Source: Zoogloea sp. LCSB751 (GTDB lineage Bacteria; Pseudomonadota; Gammaproteobacteria; Burkholderiales; Rhodocyclaceae). From it: DNA of 64,000 nt. Shown in pieces: positions 41,830 through 50,973 of the stretch. The DNA is taken from the NCBI RefSeq assembly GCF_002028455.1, contig NZ_MWUM01000005.1, positions 1 to 64,000 of the forward strand, written 5' to 3'. Each line of letters begins with the position of its first letter. The first letter of the stretch is position 1. The notes under the pieces were generated by a model. It was not told where the DNA came from and ran no database searches. It saw only the letters and a program-made list of their open reading frames with translations. The position numbers were made by a program, and so were the translations under genes.

Positions 41830-44448
41830 CTAACTTTTTCCATTGGCCGCTTGCTTCTTGCGAGTTTCAATAGCGCCGGTAAGTGCGACAAGTGCCTCGA
41901 TGTCCAGTCCCAATTGGGTCGCAGTCGGAACCGGCGAATTCTTGCCGGACACCGGATCATGAGCGTCAACCACGTCACAGCAAACTTGGTAAAGGCGCTC
42001 GATTTCATCGCATTCTGCCTGTTCAAAGCCGACAACCTTGGAAAGGTTTGGCGTAACCCTGATCCAATCCCTGTACCTGACCACAACCCCGTTGAACACC
42101 AAGTCTTGGATAACACGCTCGATTGTCGCGCGCATCAAGTTGTATTGCTGCCGCATGACTGCCGATTGCTCCCCGTTCGGGTACGGCGGCCAACCAGCCG
42201 CTAGCGCTGATTGCGCTTTTTGCAACTTGTCGATGCGGTCCTTATAGCTCTTGTGTTCCCAAGGCAGTCCGTTTTGGACCACGCCAGAAAACTCGCCGTG
42301 CCATTCAAGATGATGGATGACGTGGTCTATTCCCGTTTGATCGATCAGGTCGCGAAGTTCTCCTAGGAACGACGTATCGTGTGTGAAGATGATTACTTGC
42401 CTGTTTTTGGCCTCTTCAATCAAACGACGCGCCACGTTCTGTCGCCTGGTGTGATCCAAGGAAGAAACGGGATCATCGAATACGATTCCACCACCATGGC
42501 CTCCGGTTCGGAGCTCGGCTAAGAAGCATCCAAGTGCAATTGCACGTTGTTCACCTTCGCTCAGGATGTCGCGAATCTGGGTCGGAATAACGACGTCCAA
42601 CGCTAATTTATGTTTCATCTTGCCGCGCTCAACGCTTTCGTCGAGGCGAGGTGCCATATGCGCAACCCCCAGCGCATCGAACTCTGCCTTCAAGGCCTGT
42701 CGTAGCGGAGCTGTCACAGCATTGGTCGCGAACTCCTTGGCCTTGTCGGAAATGGGCTTTGTCTTCAGGTCGTCCTTGCACTTCGAGAGCAGGGCCTTGA
42801 CCCTCATCCGTTCGATAAGTGCAAGGACTGCGTCCTTCTGAGGAAGCAGGGCAACTCGCGCTTTTAGTTCCGTGAGCTCCGCCTTCATTAGGAGTTTCTG
42901 CTTGTCGTCAGTTGCCTTCTCGTATGCCTCTGCTTGGGAAGTGAGTGCATCCGCAATCGCCTTCAGCTTTACGCAAAGATCTGCCGGAAATTCCTGGATT
43001 CCGTCCCATGCGTGGGCTTTTTGTGCTGCCAGCATCCATTTCTGCCTCTCGGTGACAGCGTTGTTGAACGCGCAGATTTCAGCTACTACGTTCGGGTCGA
43101 GGTGGTTCAGCTCATCAACGTAGGGCTTGTAGTCGATGGAAAGTGCTGCGCCCTCGATCTTGCTTATTGCGGTAGCCCTTGCAGACCGTTTGTCCGCCCC
43201 GAGCTTGGCGACGTTATGCTGGACGTATTCCTCGAACCGCTTCATGCGGGCCGTGCCGTCATCTAAAAGGTCTTGTTGGCATAGCAGGCATTTGCCACCT
43301 TCAGGCACATGAGGGAACGCCTGACCTGGATAAGCTGCCCCCAGAGAGAACTGTTTCGCGGCTTCGTACATCGCCTTCCACAGCACATCGCCGGTTCCTG
43401 GCAGTAGCGCCTCTCCAGCACGCAGGACATTGGCGGCTTCAGCTTCGGCGGCGAATGCCTTTTCCGCGTCTTCGTCCATGGTCCGGAACTTCTGTACGGA
43501 TTCGTGCTTGACCCAGTTCGCCGACGATTCGATCTTCGTTTTCAAGGCATTCATGCGTCCAATCGCTAGTCGCAGCTCTTTCGCCTTTGCTTTCGGATCC
43601 GCCTCGCTGAGGGTCTTATCCAATTCTCCCATCCGTGCGGTCTCTTCCTCGCTCATCAGGGCAAGTGCCTCTACGTCGGCGATCTTGGTATTTTCGCTTA
43701 ACGAGTCGATAAGCTCGGATACTTTGGTAGGTCGCGCCAAATGGCTGAACGCCTCCTTCGTGGTTGGTGTTGCGGCGATCTCCGCGTTCAGTTTCTCTGT
43801 GATTTTCGGCAAAACGATTTGTGCCAAGTTCTCCACGACGTCCAGCCCATAAGGCAGGTATGCAATTTCCTGCTGCAAGTCGAGGTAAGAGCGCGCGCAG
43901 TGCGTGTCGAATACCGCAATGGTGGCAAGTTCGACTGGGGCATGCCCGTTCTTCTTCCAGTTGACGGTGGCCGGCTTCGCTCCGAGTTCGATGTCGAAGC
44001 TTGCTTCGGGGATTGCGGTGGCCTTAGCTTTGTCGAGCAGGTTCGGTCGCACATCCTCGCTGACATCGCGTGCCCGGCAGGCTCGCTTCAGCACCCGAGA
44101 GTAGCCAGATTTTCCAGCGCCGTTAGCTCCATAAATAACGGTGACGCCCTGTTTAGAAAAGTTAAGGCTCTGATTGGCGGCTAGCCTGTTGACATTCCTT
44201 ATGTCCTTCAGCGCAACTAAGACTGCGGCATCATTCTTGGCGGCCGTTACAGGCAGATGGTCTTGGCAGAGTGGTGCCGGTGTTCTGCCTTGAGGGTCCT
44301 CCAGCCCGACGCTGCTCTTTAGCATCGCATAGAGATCGTCGAGGGCTCCATTGTCTAAGGTGTTCTGGAAAAGGCGCCGCGCAGCGTCCTGTTGCCAGGG
44401 TTTGAGGCTTGAATTTGACCATTGAAGAATTTGCGCCAATAGCGTCAT
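41830..44448 (-). CDS. AAA/Rad50-like ATPase with zinc-hook CxxC (RloC/PrrC-like)
   Basis: 872 aa from ATG 44448 (GGAAG site). An ABC-type ATPase is split by a long coiled coil: Walker A YGANGAGKSGYSR (K113), a CLLCQQDL pair at about 386-389 at the coil tip like the Rad50 zinc hook, then the ABC signature DILSEGEQRAIALGCF, Walker B IVFDDPVSSLD and the H-loop FTHDTSF. The C-terminal 150 residues are helical. RloC, a PrrC-related anticodon nuclease, combines such an ATPase with a zinc hook, so this is a candidate relative, but I cannot confirm its nuclease triad. A general AAA_13-type defence ATPase is the alternative. Confidence 0.82.
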   Translation of the reverse strand: MTLLAQILQWSNSSLKPWQQDAARRLFQNTLDNGALDDLYAMLKSSVGLEDPQGRTPAPLCQDHLPVTAAKNDAAVLVALKDIRNVNRLAANQSLNFSKQGVTVIYGANGAGKSGYSRVLKRACRARDVSEDVRPNLLDKAKATAIPEASFDIELGAKPATVNWKKNGHAPVELATIAVFDTHCARSYLDLQQEIAYLPYGLDVVENLAQIVLPKITEKLNAEIAATPTTKEAFSHLARPTKVSELIDSLSENTKIADVEALALMSEEETARMGELDKTLSEADPKAKAKELRLAIGRMNALKTKIESSANWVKHESVQKFRTMDEDAEKAFAAEAEAANVLRAGEALLPGTGDVLWKAMYEAAKQFSLGAAYPGQAFPHVPEGGKCLLCQQDLLDDGTARMKRFEEYVQHNVAKLGADKRSARATAISKIEGAALSIDYKPYVDELNHLDPNVVAEICAFNNAVTERQKWMLAAQKAHAWDGIQEFPADLCVKLKAIADALTSQAEAYEKATDDKQKLLMKAELTELKARVALLPQKDAVLALIERMRVKALLSKCKDDLKTKPISDKAKEFATNAVTAPLRQALKAEFDALGVAHMAPRLDESVERGKMKHKLALDVVIPTQIRDILSEGEQRAIALGCFLAELRTGGHGGGIVFDDPVSSLDHTRRQNVARRLIEEAKNRQVIIFTHDTSFLGELRDLIDQTGIDHVIHHLEWHGEFSGVVQNGLPWEHKSYKDRIDKLQKAQSALAAGWPPYPNGEQSAVMRQQYNLMRATIERVIQDLVFNGVVVRYRDWIRVTPNLSKVVGFEQAECDEIERLYQVCCDVVDAHDPVSGKNSPVPTATQLGLDIEALVALTGAIETRKKQAANGKS

Positions 44449-44905
44449 GCTTTTCTTCCAAAAATATCTTAGTGACTGACTCAAATCGCATCATTGACCG
44501 TCCGCTGCTGGTATCAAGAGTATGCAAATCGATATTTTGACGATTGCTTGCTTTCACAGAATGGGAAAGCTTCTGTTCAAACTTTTCTCTAGGCTATACG
44601 GCAGTTGAGGGACGGATTGCTGCCTGATTCCGTACCCAAGGCCGAGGTCCGCAATGGCCGACAAGCGGCCCTTCCATCAGTGGAGCTGACTAGTCAGATC
44701 ACCGCCCTCATCCAATTCAGCACCGCCCCCGAAGACCGCACTACGCTATGCACGAAGGCTGGCAGTCGCCTTCAGTTGATCAGCAAACTCATATAGTTTG
44801 TGATGCATTGAGACTCCCATGAGATGACACATGAAAACTATGACAGTTGACCATATTGGGTAGTGCAGAACTTCACTCTTGACAGCAGCGCCCCCTCGAC
44901 GTGAC

Positions 44906-44930
44906 AAGGCCCAGCTGATTGCTGGGCCTT
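44906..44930 (+). terminator. Terminator-like inverted repeat
   Basis: AAGGCCCAGC and GCTGGGCCTT form a perfect 10-bp stem with a 5-nt loop, followed by a GC-rich stretch and only a short T-run. It is either a weak terminator or the end of a mobile element. Confidence 0.5.
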
Positions 44931-45079
44931 GCGGGCTTTGCGTAACGCCCTCGTCTCAGACCTTCGAACGGCGGTCTACGTCGTCGCCTCCTCCACCTTC
45001 CCCGCCCTTGCCCGCGACTTGTCGCTCAAACAATGTCAAGCCGTCGCCCCGTGATCAGACACCTAAGGAACGACGGCGC

Positions 45080-45163
45080 AAATGGTTGAAAGGGGCCGAA
45101 TGGGATGTGCTGCATCCGGTTCTGTCCGCCGCAGGCTACAACCTGCGCCGGTTGATGCGCTGA
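45080..45163 (+). pseudogene. IS5-type transposase 3' remnant
   Basis: The last 27 residues of a frame, LKGAEWDVLHPVLSAAGYNLRRLMR and stop, match the C-terminal pattern of IS5-type transposases (typically KG..GDALHAVLCAAGYNIRWLLR). The upstream part of the frame does not look like transposase, so only the tail of an insertion element survives. It supports past insertion in this accessory stretch. Confidence 0.65.
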
Positions 45164-45301
45164 TCACCCGTCTGGTGCTGAAGTCCTCTATATGCTCGAA
45201 ATTCTGATCGCGATGCTTGAGCACACAGGCTCGGCAATCGCGCTACACGGCCCACTGGGGATGGCTGACTGCAGCTGAGCGAATATTTCGGGGCCGACTC
45301 A

Positions 45302-45763
45302 TTACCGGCACACGATCCCCTGAGGAGTCTGCGCCCCCTGTTTCACACTCTTATATGTGATGGAACACTCCGTCGTGGTGTCCGCAACTCTCTTTGCAAG
45401 AGAAACAACCCCATTAGCATACTCACAGGAGAGCCACTTTCCCTGAGGATAGGAACCCTCAAAAGCCCATACGAGCGTGGTGCTACTGGCGGTCTTTCTT
45501 GTAAACGATGGTTTGAGATCTGCCCGCATCGATGGCTCCCCTTGCATGAAGCCTGCCGCTGTCAACCTGAGTGGTTGAGGAACAAAGCTCGTCCAACCAT
45601 CCTTGTGGTCTGCGATGTACACCGATTCAGCCGAAATGGTGAGAGGGCATTCAACGGTCTGGCCATCAGCGAGCACATGCGATGGGTACATTGAAATGCC
45701 ACTGAAAAGCGCGATAACGATCAAAGCAAGCTTTGTAGAGGACAGCATACGTGCATTAATCAT
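45302..45763 (-). CDS. STY0301-family exported protein, putative immunity partner
   Basis: 153 aa with a signal peptide (LALIVIALFSGISMYPSHVLA) and a mature domain with the pattern of the STY0301 family (TVECPLTI, QPLRLTAAGFMQGEPSMRADLKPSF, GKWLSCEYANGVVSLAKRV, ECSITY). Conserved cysteines suggest disulfides in the periplasm. The ATG at 45763 overlaps the stop of the BPSL0067-like gene (ATGA). Coupling right behind a wall-amidase-like effector suggests an immunity protein, which is inferred. Confidence 0.75.
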   Translation of the reverse strand: MINARMLSSTKLALIVIALFSGISMYPSHVLADGQTVECPLTISAESVYIADHKDGWTSFVPQPLRLTAAGFMQGEPSMRADLKPSFTRKTASSTTLVWAFEGSYPQGKWLSCEYANGVVSLAKRVADTTTECSITYKSVKQGAQTPQGIVCR

Positions 45764-46149
45764 TGGATGATGGAAAAGGCGTCTGCGTTATTGCTCGGGT
45801 CAGCATAGCTACCATCTTTCCATGTACCTTTGAAGAGAATGTACCTTTTCGACACCTTCGGCTTCTTAGGGTCACCCTTCCATTGATCCATAACCCAAAT
45901 GCCACCGACGTCTTGGCTGATGTAAAGCGCAGCATGATTTCCATGAGCGTTGCTGGCGTATTTTCCATTCACGAACGTAGCAATAGCTGTACCTCTCCTG
46001 ATGGTCAAGTTGCCTTTAACCTTGTCCCCCTCCCTCCAGGTGGATGTATGTGGCGCTTTGGCGTAGTGCTGCACCAGTGCTACGCATTGATGGGATCCAA
46101 CCAAGTCTGTCTGATCGAGATCATCCGTCTTCAAGTAGATATAAGGCAT
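45760..46149 (-). CDS. BPSL0067-family NlpC/P60-like putative effector
   Basis: 129 aa resembling the BPSL0067 family, cysteine peptidase/amidase folds related to NlpC/P60 that occur as type VI secretion effectors. A catalytic Cys is visible in SHQCVALVQHYA (near residue 22), with the His in NAHGNHAALYIS (about 70) and a WVMDQWKG segment after it. No signal peptide is present, as expected for a secreted T6SS cargo. No vgrG, hcp or PAAR gene is in the window, so it is an orphan effector cassette. Confidence 0.78.
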   Translation of the reverse strand: MPYIYLKTDDLDQTDLVGSHQCVALVQHYAKAPHTSTWREGDKVKGNLTIRRGTAIATFVNGKYASNAHGNHAALYISQDVGGIWVMDQWKGDPKKPKVSKRYILFKGTWKDGSYADPSNNADAFSIIQ

Positions 46150-46220
46150 AAGGGAAGTTCTTGGATGTGAAATTGCAGAAAATGCTGCAGAAACGTCTGT
46201 CCCATTTCGATTAGCTCATA

Positions 46221-46241
46221 CGAGGCCTCACTGAGGCCTCG
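46221..46241 (-). terminator. Perfect inverted repeat between two minus-strand genes
   Basis: CGAGGCCTCA and TGAGGCCTCG arms around a single base lie 20 nt downstream of the 46263-46637 gene. There is no T-tract, so it may be a pause or processing hairpin rather than a full terminator. Confidence 0.45.
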
Positions 46242-46262
46242 TGATGGATACTCAACCGCCGG

Positions 46263-46637
46263 TTACAGTTGCTCCGCAGCCTCCTTCACCACCCTCGCCC
46301 GCGATTTCCGTTCCGACTTCTTCTTCAAGCCCAGCGCCGCGACCTGGTCCGAATCCACACCGTATTGCGCCTTGAACTGGTTCTTTACGCCGAGGATGGC
46401 GGCGTGGAATTCGTGCTGGATGGCGACGGCCGCGTCGCGGGCGGCGGCGTAGGTGTTCTGGGTGTGCAGTTCGGCGTCGAGGGCGGCCTGCAGCTTGTTG
46501 AACAGGGCCGTGACGACGTCGAAGCTGTAGTCGGTGTTGGCTGGCTTGTAGTCGGGGATGGCCTTGAAGGCGCGGTAGGTTTCGAGGTCGGCCAGGGTTA
46601 CCTGACTGGGGAGCCGTTTGAACATCGGGTTTGCCAT
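46263..46637 (-). CDS. Hypothetical helical protein of 124 aa
   Basis: ATG 46637 with AGGAGG gives a 124-aa, largely helical protein (LQAALDAELHTQNTYAAARDAAVAIQHEFHAAILGVKNQFKAQYGVDSDQVAALGLKKKSERKSRARV) ending in a basic tail. There is no signal peptide or membrane segment. The family is not recognised; the composition resembles small phage-like or planctomycete-type structural or DNA-associated proteins, without a specific match. It is separated from the effector pair by a perfect inverted repeat. Confidence 0.65.
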   Translation of the reverse strand: MANPMFKRLPSQVTLADLETYRAFKAIPDYKPANTDYSFDVVTALFNKLQAALDAELHTQNTYAAARDAAVAIQHEFHAAILGVKNQFKAQYGVDSDQVAALGLKKKSERKSRARVVKEAAEQL

Positions 46638-46740
46638 GAGTCCTCCTGCGTGTGGTTTGAAAGGAAATGCGCGGTCTGTTTCATTTATGTTAAATACCTA
46701 TTAAAGTTAACTCAATAGCATATTTTGTGTTACACGGTGC

Positions 46741-46902
46741 ACATTCGATGTTGTCGCGTCCACTGTGAATGTTGCCGACGGCGCATTCGATGTTGCGACG
46801 TGAACATGCTTTGTTGACAGGTGAACATGGCACCTTGGGCAAAGCGGTATCGAATGTGGCGGTGTGCGTATAGAGGAATGCGCGGTCAACATTCGATGTT
46901 GC
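46741..46902. repeat. Three-copy short repeat around CATTCGATGTTG
   Basis: CATTCGATGTTG occurs at about 46742, 46783 and 46890, with degenerate versions (GAATGTTGCC at 46767, ATCGAATGTGGCG at 46849, ACATCGTATGTGG at 46933). The unit is close to palindromic (AACATTCGATGTT). The surrounding 46638-47062 gap holds no gene I can support. Confidence 0.6.
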
Positions 46903-47062
46903 GCCGGCCTTGCTCTACGAGCGGGCCGCCACATCGTATGTGGACGCCACACTCTTTACCGTGCACGCGGCTTCGCGTAGTCTGCGCCAGCAATCCTTTT
47001 GACATACTCCGTCAACATCGACCGAGCACCTTTCACTTTCGTCTGTTCCGGCTCTCTCCATC

Positions 47063-47704
47063 ATGTCGCAGCACCTCGCGGTTTTCGATTTCGACGGCAC
47101 GCTTGCCGATTCCTTCGATGCTTTCCTTGTGTCCCTCAACGAGGTGGCCAAGCGGCATGGTTTTCGGGGTATTGCGCCGGATGCAACAGAAGAGCCGCGC
47201 AAGATGTCGGGGCGGCAGTTGATGGATTACCTGGGGATTCCGTTCTGGAAGGTGCCGGCGATTGCGGTGGACATGCGGCAGCGGGTGCTGGCGCATATCG
47301 ACATGGTGCGGCCCTATCCGGGCACGGCGGAGGCCTTGCGGGCGATTGCCGGCCAGGGCACGGCGCTGGCGCTGGTGACATCCAATTCCCGCGAGGCGGT
47401 GCATGCGGTGCTGGGGGCCGAGACGCTGGCGCTGTTCGCCCAGGTACATTGCGGCGCGTCCCTGTTCGGCAAGCGTTTCAAGCTGCAGGAGCTGCTGTGG
47501 TCGAGCCGGCTGAAGCCGCAGCAAGTGGTGTACGTGGGCGACGAGATCCGCGATGCGGAGGCTGCCGCGGCGGTGGGCATGGCTTTCCTGGGGGTAGCCT
47601 GGGGTTTTACGCGGGCAGCGGAGTTCCAGAAGTATTGCCGGCATCCGCTGGTGGAGCGCATGGAAGACCTGCCGGCGGCGATTGCGGAGGTGCTGCCGGT
47701 CTGA
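47063..47704 (+). CDS. HAD-family phosphatase, phosphoglycolate-phosphatase-like
   Basis: 213 aa with the haloacid-dehalogenase motifs in order: FDFDGTLADS (nucleophile D and acid D, about 8-17), LVTSNS (motif II), the Lys region KRFKLQELL, and YVGDEIRDAEAAAAVGM (motif IV). A helical cap lies between motifs I and II (subclass I). The Gph-like pattern and length suggest a small-molecule phosphomonoesterase. It is followed by a penicillin-binding protein gene 136 nt downstream. Confidence 0.88.
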   Translation: MSQHLAVFDFDGTLADSFDAFLVSLNEVAKRHGFRGIAPDATEEPRKMSGRQLMDYLGIPFWKVPAIAVDMRQRVLAHIDMVRPYPGTAEALRAIAGQGTALALVTSNSREAVHAVLGAETLALFAQVHCGASLFGKRFKLQELLWSSRLKPQQVVYVGDEIRDAEAAAAVGMAFLGVAWGFTRAAEFQKYCRHPLVERMEDLPAAIAEVLPV

Positions 47705-47839
47705 GGCAGGCCTGCAGGGCCGTCCTCCGATGGGATGAGCCGGCGCCATCGTCGTTCCGCAACACAAGTGCGGGAAGATCGATGACATTCAAGTCCAGTC
47801 CTCTGGCCGCTTAGCGCGCGATCCCCCTATACTGGCGCC

Positions 47840-50800
47840 GTGAGGTCAGACGACGAATCCCAAGTGCAAGAAGACCAGCCCAAAAGCTTGCTGCACCGCT
47901 TGCGCTGGCCCCTCGGCGGGCTGCTGGCGGTCATTGTTGTCGGTGGTGGCGTGCTCGTCGCCGACGAGGTCAAGACTTCGCGCTTGCAGGCGCATTATCT
48001 GGCGCGCTACGCCGCCGACCTGAACTATGCGCTGGTCGATGGCCGCAGCGACGCCATCCGCACGCCGGCCCACGGCCCCTTCGATGAACGCATGGGCTAC
48101 AGCGAACTCCCCCAGATCGGCACCCGCCTTGCAGCGCACGGCTTCCGGCTGACGCGGCAGGCGCACTTCTCCAACGCGCTGCTCGATTACACCCGACGCG
48201 GCTACTTTCCGCCCTATCGCGAGAAGACCTCGGCCGGCCTCACCGTCACCGATTGCCGCAGCGAGACGCTGTACCGCTTCCGCTATCCGTACCGGGCCTA
48301 TGCCGACTTCGCGGCGGTGCCACCGCGCATCGCCCAGGCCCTGACTTTCATCGAAAACCGCGATCTGCTCGACGAAGCGCGCCCCTTGATGAACCCGGCG
48401 GTGGATTGGGTGCGCTTTGCCCGCGCCGTCGTCGGCCGGGTCGGCCGTCTCGTCAATGAGGATTTCGATGCGCCGGGCGGCAGCACCCTGGCCACCCAGA
48501 TCGAGAAGTTCCGCCACTCGCCGGACGGCGTCACGCCGAACAGCAGCGAGAAGCTGCGCCAGATGGTGTCGGCCAGCGTGCGCGCCTACCGCGACGGCGA
48601 GCAGACTCTGCCTCAGCGCCGCGGCCTGTTGATCGATTACCTCAACACCGTGCCGCTGTCGGCGGCGCCCGGCTTCGGCGAGGTCAACGGCCTCGGCGAT
48701 GGCTTGTGGGTGTGGTTCGCTGCGGATTTCAACGAGGTCAACACGCTGCTCGCCGCCCCCGAGGAGAGCGGCCCGCGCCTCGCAGCGCAAGGCCGTGCGC
48801 TGCGCCAGGTGGTGGCGCTGATGATCGCCCACCGTCGGCCGTCCTACTATCTCGCCCCCAAGGGTCGCGAAAACCTCGGCCAGCTGTCGGCGAGCTACAT
48901 CCGGCTGTTTGCCGAGAACGGCATGATCGGCCCCGCGCTGCGCGATGCTGCGCTGGCCGAGCCGCTGAAGTTCCGCGACATGGTGGCCAACCCCGCGCTG
49001 CTGCCGGCCGATGCCGGCAAGGGGGCGACGGCCATCCGCAACCGCCTGGCCGGCCTCCTCAATGTTTCGCTGTACGAGCTCGACCGCTACGACGCCGATG
49101 TGTCCACCACGCTGGACGGTGCGCTGCAGCAGCGCGTTAGCGCCTACCTCGGGCGTTTGGTCGAACCGGAGTTCGCCCGCCAGCAGGGTTTGATTGGCGA
49201 GCGCATGCTCGAAGCCGGCAAGCTCGACGCCGTGCGCTACAGCTTCAACCTGGTGGAGAGCACGCCGGGCAGCAACCGCGTGCGCGTGCAGACCGACACC
49301 ACCGACCAGCCCCTCGACATCAACGAAGGCAGCAAGCTCGAGCTCGGCTCCACCGCCAAGCTGCGCGTGCTGACCACCTATCTCGAGATCGTTGCCGAAC
49401 TGCACCAGAAGCACGCCGAGAAGACGCCGGCCGAACTGCGCAAACTACAGATAGACCCGCGCGACAACATCTCCCGCTGGGCCATCGATTACCTGGCCCA
49501 CGCCAGCGACCGCAGCCTGCCGGCCATGCTGCAGGCGGCCCTGGCGCGCAGCTACTCGGCCAGCCCGGGCGAGAGCTTTTTCACCGGCGGCGGCGTGCAC
49601 ACCTTCAACAACTTCCGCAAGGAAGACGACGGCCGCGTGCCCACCGTGCGCGAGGCCCTGCAGGGCTCGATCAACCTGCCCTTCGTGCGGCTGATGCGTG
49701 ACGTGGTGCGCCACGCCATGTACCAGATTTCCGGCAGTACCGCGCAGCTGCTGCAGCAGGCCGACGACCCGCGCCGCGCGGACTACCTGGCCCGCTTCGC
49801 CGACAAGGAGGGGCAGGTCTTCCTGCGCCGCTTCTGGCTGAAGTACCGCGGCAAGAAGCCCGCCGAGATCCAGGACGACTTCCTGGATGGCCTGCGCCCT
49901 GGTGCGGATCGCCTCGCCGCGGTCTTCCGCTACCTGTCGCCGCAGGCCTCGCAGGACGACCTCGGCGCTTTCATGAAGCAGCGCCTGGAAGGCGACAAGC
50001 TGAGCGCCGAGCACCTCACCCGGCTGTACACCCGCAACGCGCCGGAAGCCTATGACCTGACCGACCGCGCTTACGTGGCCCGCGTCCACCCGCTTGAGCT
50101 GTGGCTGGTCGGCTATCTGTCGGCCAAGCCGGAAGCCGGCTGGGACGAGTTGGTGAAAGCCAGCACGGCCGAACGCCAGGCGGTCTATCGCTGGCTGTTC
50201 CGCACGCGCTTCAAGGGCGCCCAGGATTCACGCATCTTCACGATGCTGGAAGTCGAGGCCTTCCTCGACATCCATCGCCGCTGGGCCCGAGTCGGCTACC
50301 CCTTCGGCCATCTCGTGCCCTCGCTGGCCACCGCACTGGGCAGCTCGGGCGACCGTCCGGCAGCGCTGGCCGAGCTGATGGGCATCATCGAGAACGATGG
50401 CGTCCGCCTGCCGACGCGGCGCATCGACAAGCTGGACTTTGCTACCGGCACGCCCTACGAAACCCACTTTGCCGGCAACGGCGAACAGGGCGAGCGGGTG
50501 ATGGCGCCGGAAGTGGCCGCCGCGCTGCGCAGCGCGCTCTCCGAGGTTGTCGAAGGTGGTACGGCACGGCGCCTGGCCGGCGCCTTCAAGCTCGCCGATG
50601 GCAGTACGCTGGGGGTTGGTGGCAAGACCGGCACCGGCGACAACCGCATCGTGCTCGGCCGCGGCGCAACGCGCGGCGTGGCGCTGAACCGGACGGCCAC
50701 CTTCGTCTTCTATTTGGGCCCCCGCCATTTCGGTACGCTGACCGCCTACGTCATCGGCCCCGACGCCGCCCGCTACCACTTCACCTCGGCGCTGCCGGTG

Positions 50801-50962
50801 CAGATCCTGAAATCGATGGGGCCGCTGCTGCTGCCGGCGCTGGAGCCGGGCACGGAGAAGCGTTGCCCCGCACCGCCAGCCAGCGCCGGCAATATGGTGG
50901 TCGCCACATCGAACGCCGGGCCAGCCAGCGCGATTGACAGCGCGCCGCCGGCAAAACCATAA
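47840..50962 (+). CDS. Divergent class A penicillin-binding protein
   Basis: 1040 aa from a GTG at 47840 (start uncertain; no clear ribosome site). One N-terminal membrane helix (about 22-43) is followed by a GT51-like transglycosylase domain in which the usual EDxxFxxHxG reads IENRDLLDEARPL and the second motif reads GGSTLATQIEKFRHSP. The transpeptidase half has a GSTAKL motif (SxxK), SYSASP, and KTGTGDNR (KTG). Glycosyltransferase and transpeptidase activities on peptidoglycan in the periplasm are expected by family. Motif changes and length above the usual 750-850 residues point to a specialised member. A glycine riboswitch follows. Confidence 0.83.
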   Translation: MRSDDESQVQEDQPKSLLHRLRWPLGGLLAVIVVGGGVLVADEVKTSRLQAHYLARYAADLNYALVDGRSDAIRTPAHGPFDERMGYSELPQIGTRLAAHGFRLTRQAHFSNALLDYTRRGYFPPYREKTSAGLTVTDCRSETLYRFRYPYRAYADFAAVPPRIAQALTFIENRDLLDEARPLMNPAVDWVRFARAVVGRVGRLVNEDFDAPGGSTLATQIEKFRHSPDGVTPNSSEKLRQMVSASVRAYRDGEQTLPQRRGLLIDYLNTVPLSAAPGFGEVNGLGDGLWVWFAADFNEVNTLLAAPEESGPRLAAQGRALRQVVALMIAHRRPSYYLAPKGRENLGQLSASYIRLFAENGMIGPALRDAALAEPLKFRDMVANPALLPADAGKGATAIRNRLAGLLNVSLYELDRYDADVSTTLDGALQQRVSAYLGRLVEPEFARQQGLIGERMLEAGKLDAVRYSFNLVESTPGSNRVRVQTDTTDQPLDINEGSKLELGSTAKLRVLTTYLEIVAELHQKHAEKTPAELRKLQIDPRDNISRWAIDYLAHASDRSLPAMLQAALARSYSASPGESFFTGGGVHTFNNFRKEDDGRVPTVREALQGSINLPFVRLMRDVVRHAMYQISGSTAQLLQQADDPRRADYLARFADKEGQVFLRRFWLKYRGKKPAEIQDDFLDGLRPGADRLAAVFRYLSPQASQDDLGAFMKQRLEGDKLSAEHLTRLYTRNAPEAYDLTDRAYVARVHPLELWLVGYLSAKPEAGWDELVKASTAERQAVYRWLFRTRFKGAQDSRIFTMLEVEAFLDIHRRWARVGYPFGHLVPSLATALGSSGDRPAALAELMGIIENDGVRLPTRRIDKLDFATGTPYETHFAGNGEQGERVMAPEVAAALRSALSEVVEGGTARRLAGAFKLADGSTLGVGGKTGTGDNRIVLGRGATRGVALNRTATFVFYLGPRHFGTLTAYVIGPDAARYHFTSALPVQILKSMGPLLLPALEPGTEKRCPAPPASAGNMVVATSNAGPASAIDSAPPAKP

Positions 50963-50973
50963 TCGACCGCATC

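Larger units (their letters stand above)
44449..45301. other. Accessory intergenic region with transposase debris
   Basis: About 850 nt upstream of the ATPase gene, AT-richer than the chromosome average here. It contains the ATPase promoter region, a strong inverted repeat (44906-44930) and a transposase remnant (listed separately). Short frames such as 44605-44796 have no ribosome site or domain and are not called. Confidence 0.5.

Noticed and set aside
44605..44796. 63-codon plus-strand ORF upstream of the ATPase
   Set aside because: No ribosome site or similarity; probably chance in accessory DNA.
39257..46700. A complete prophage
   Set aside because: A C4-type RNA and transposase tail are present, but no integrase, terminase, capsid or tail gene was seen.
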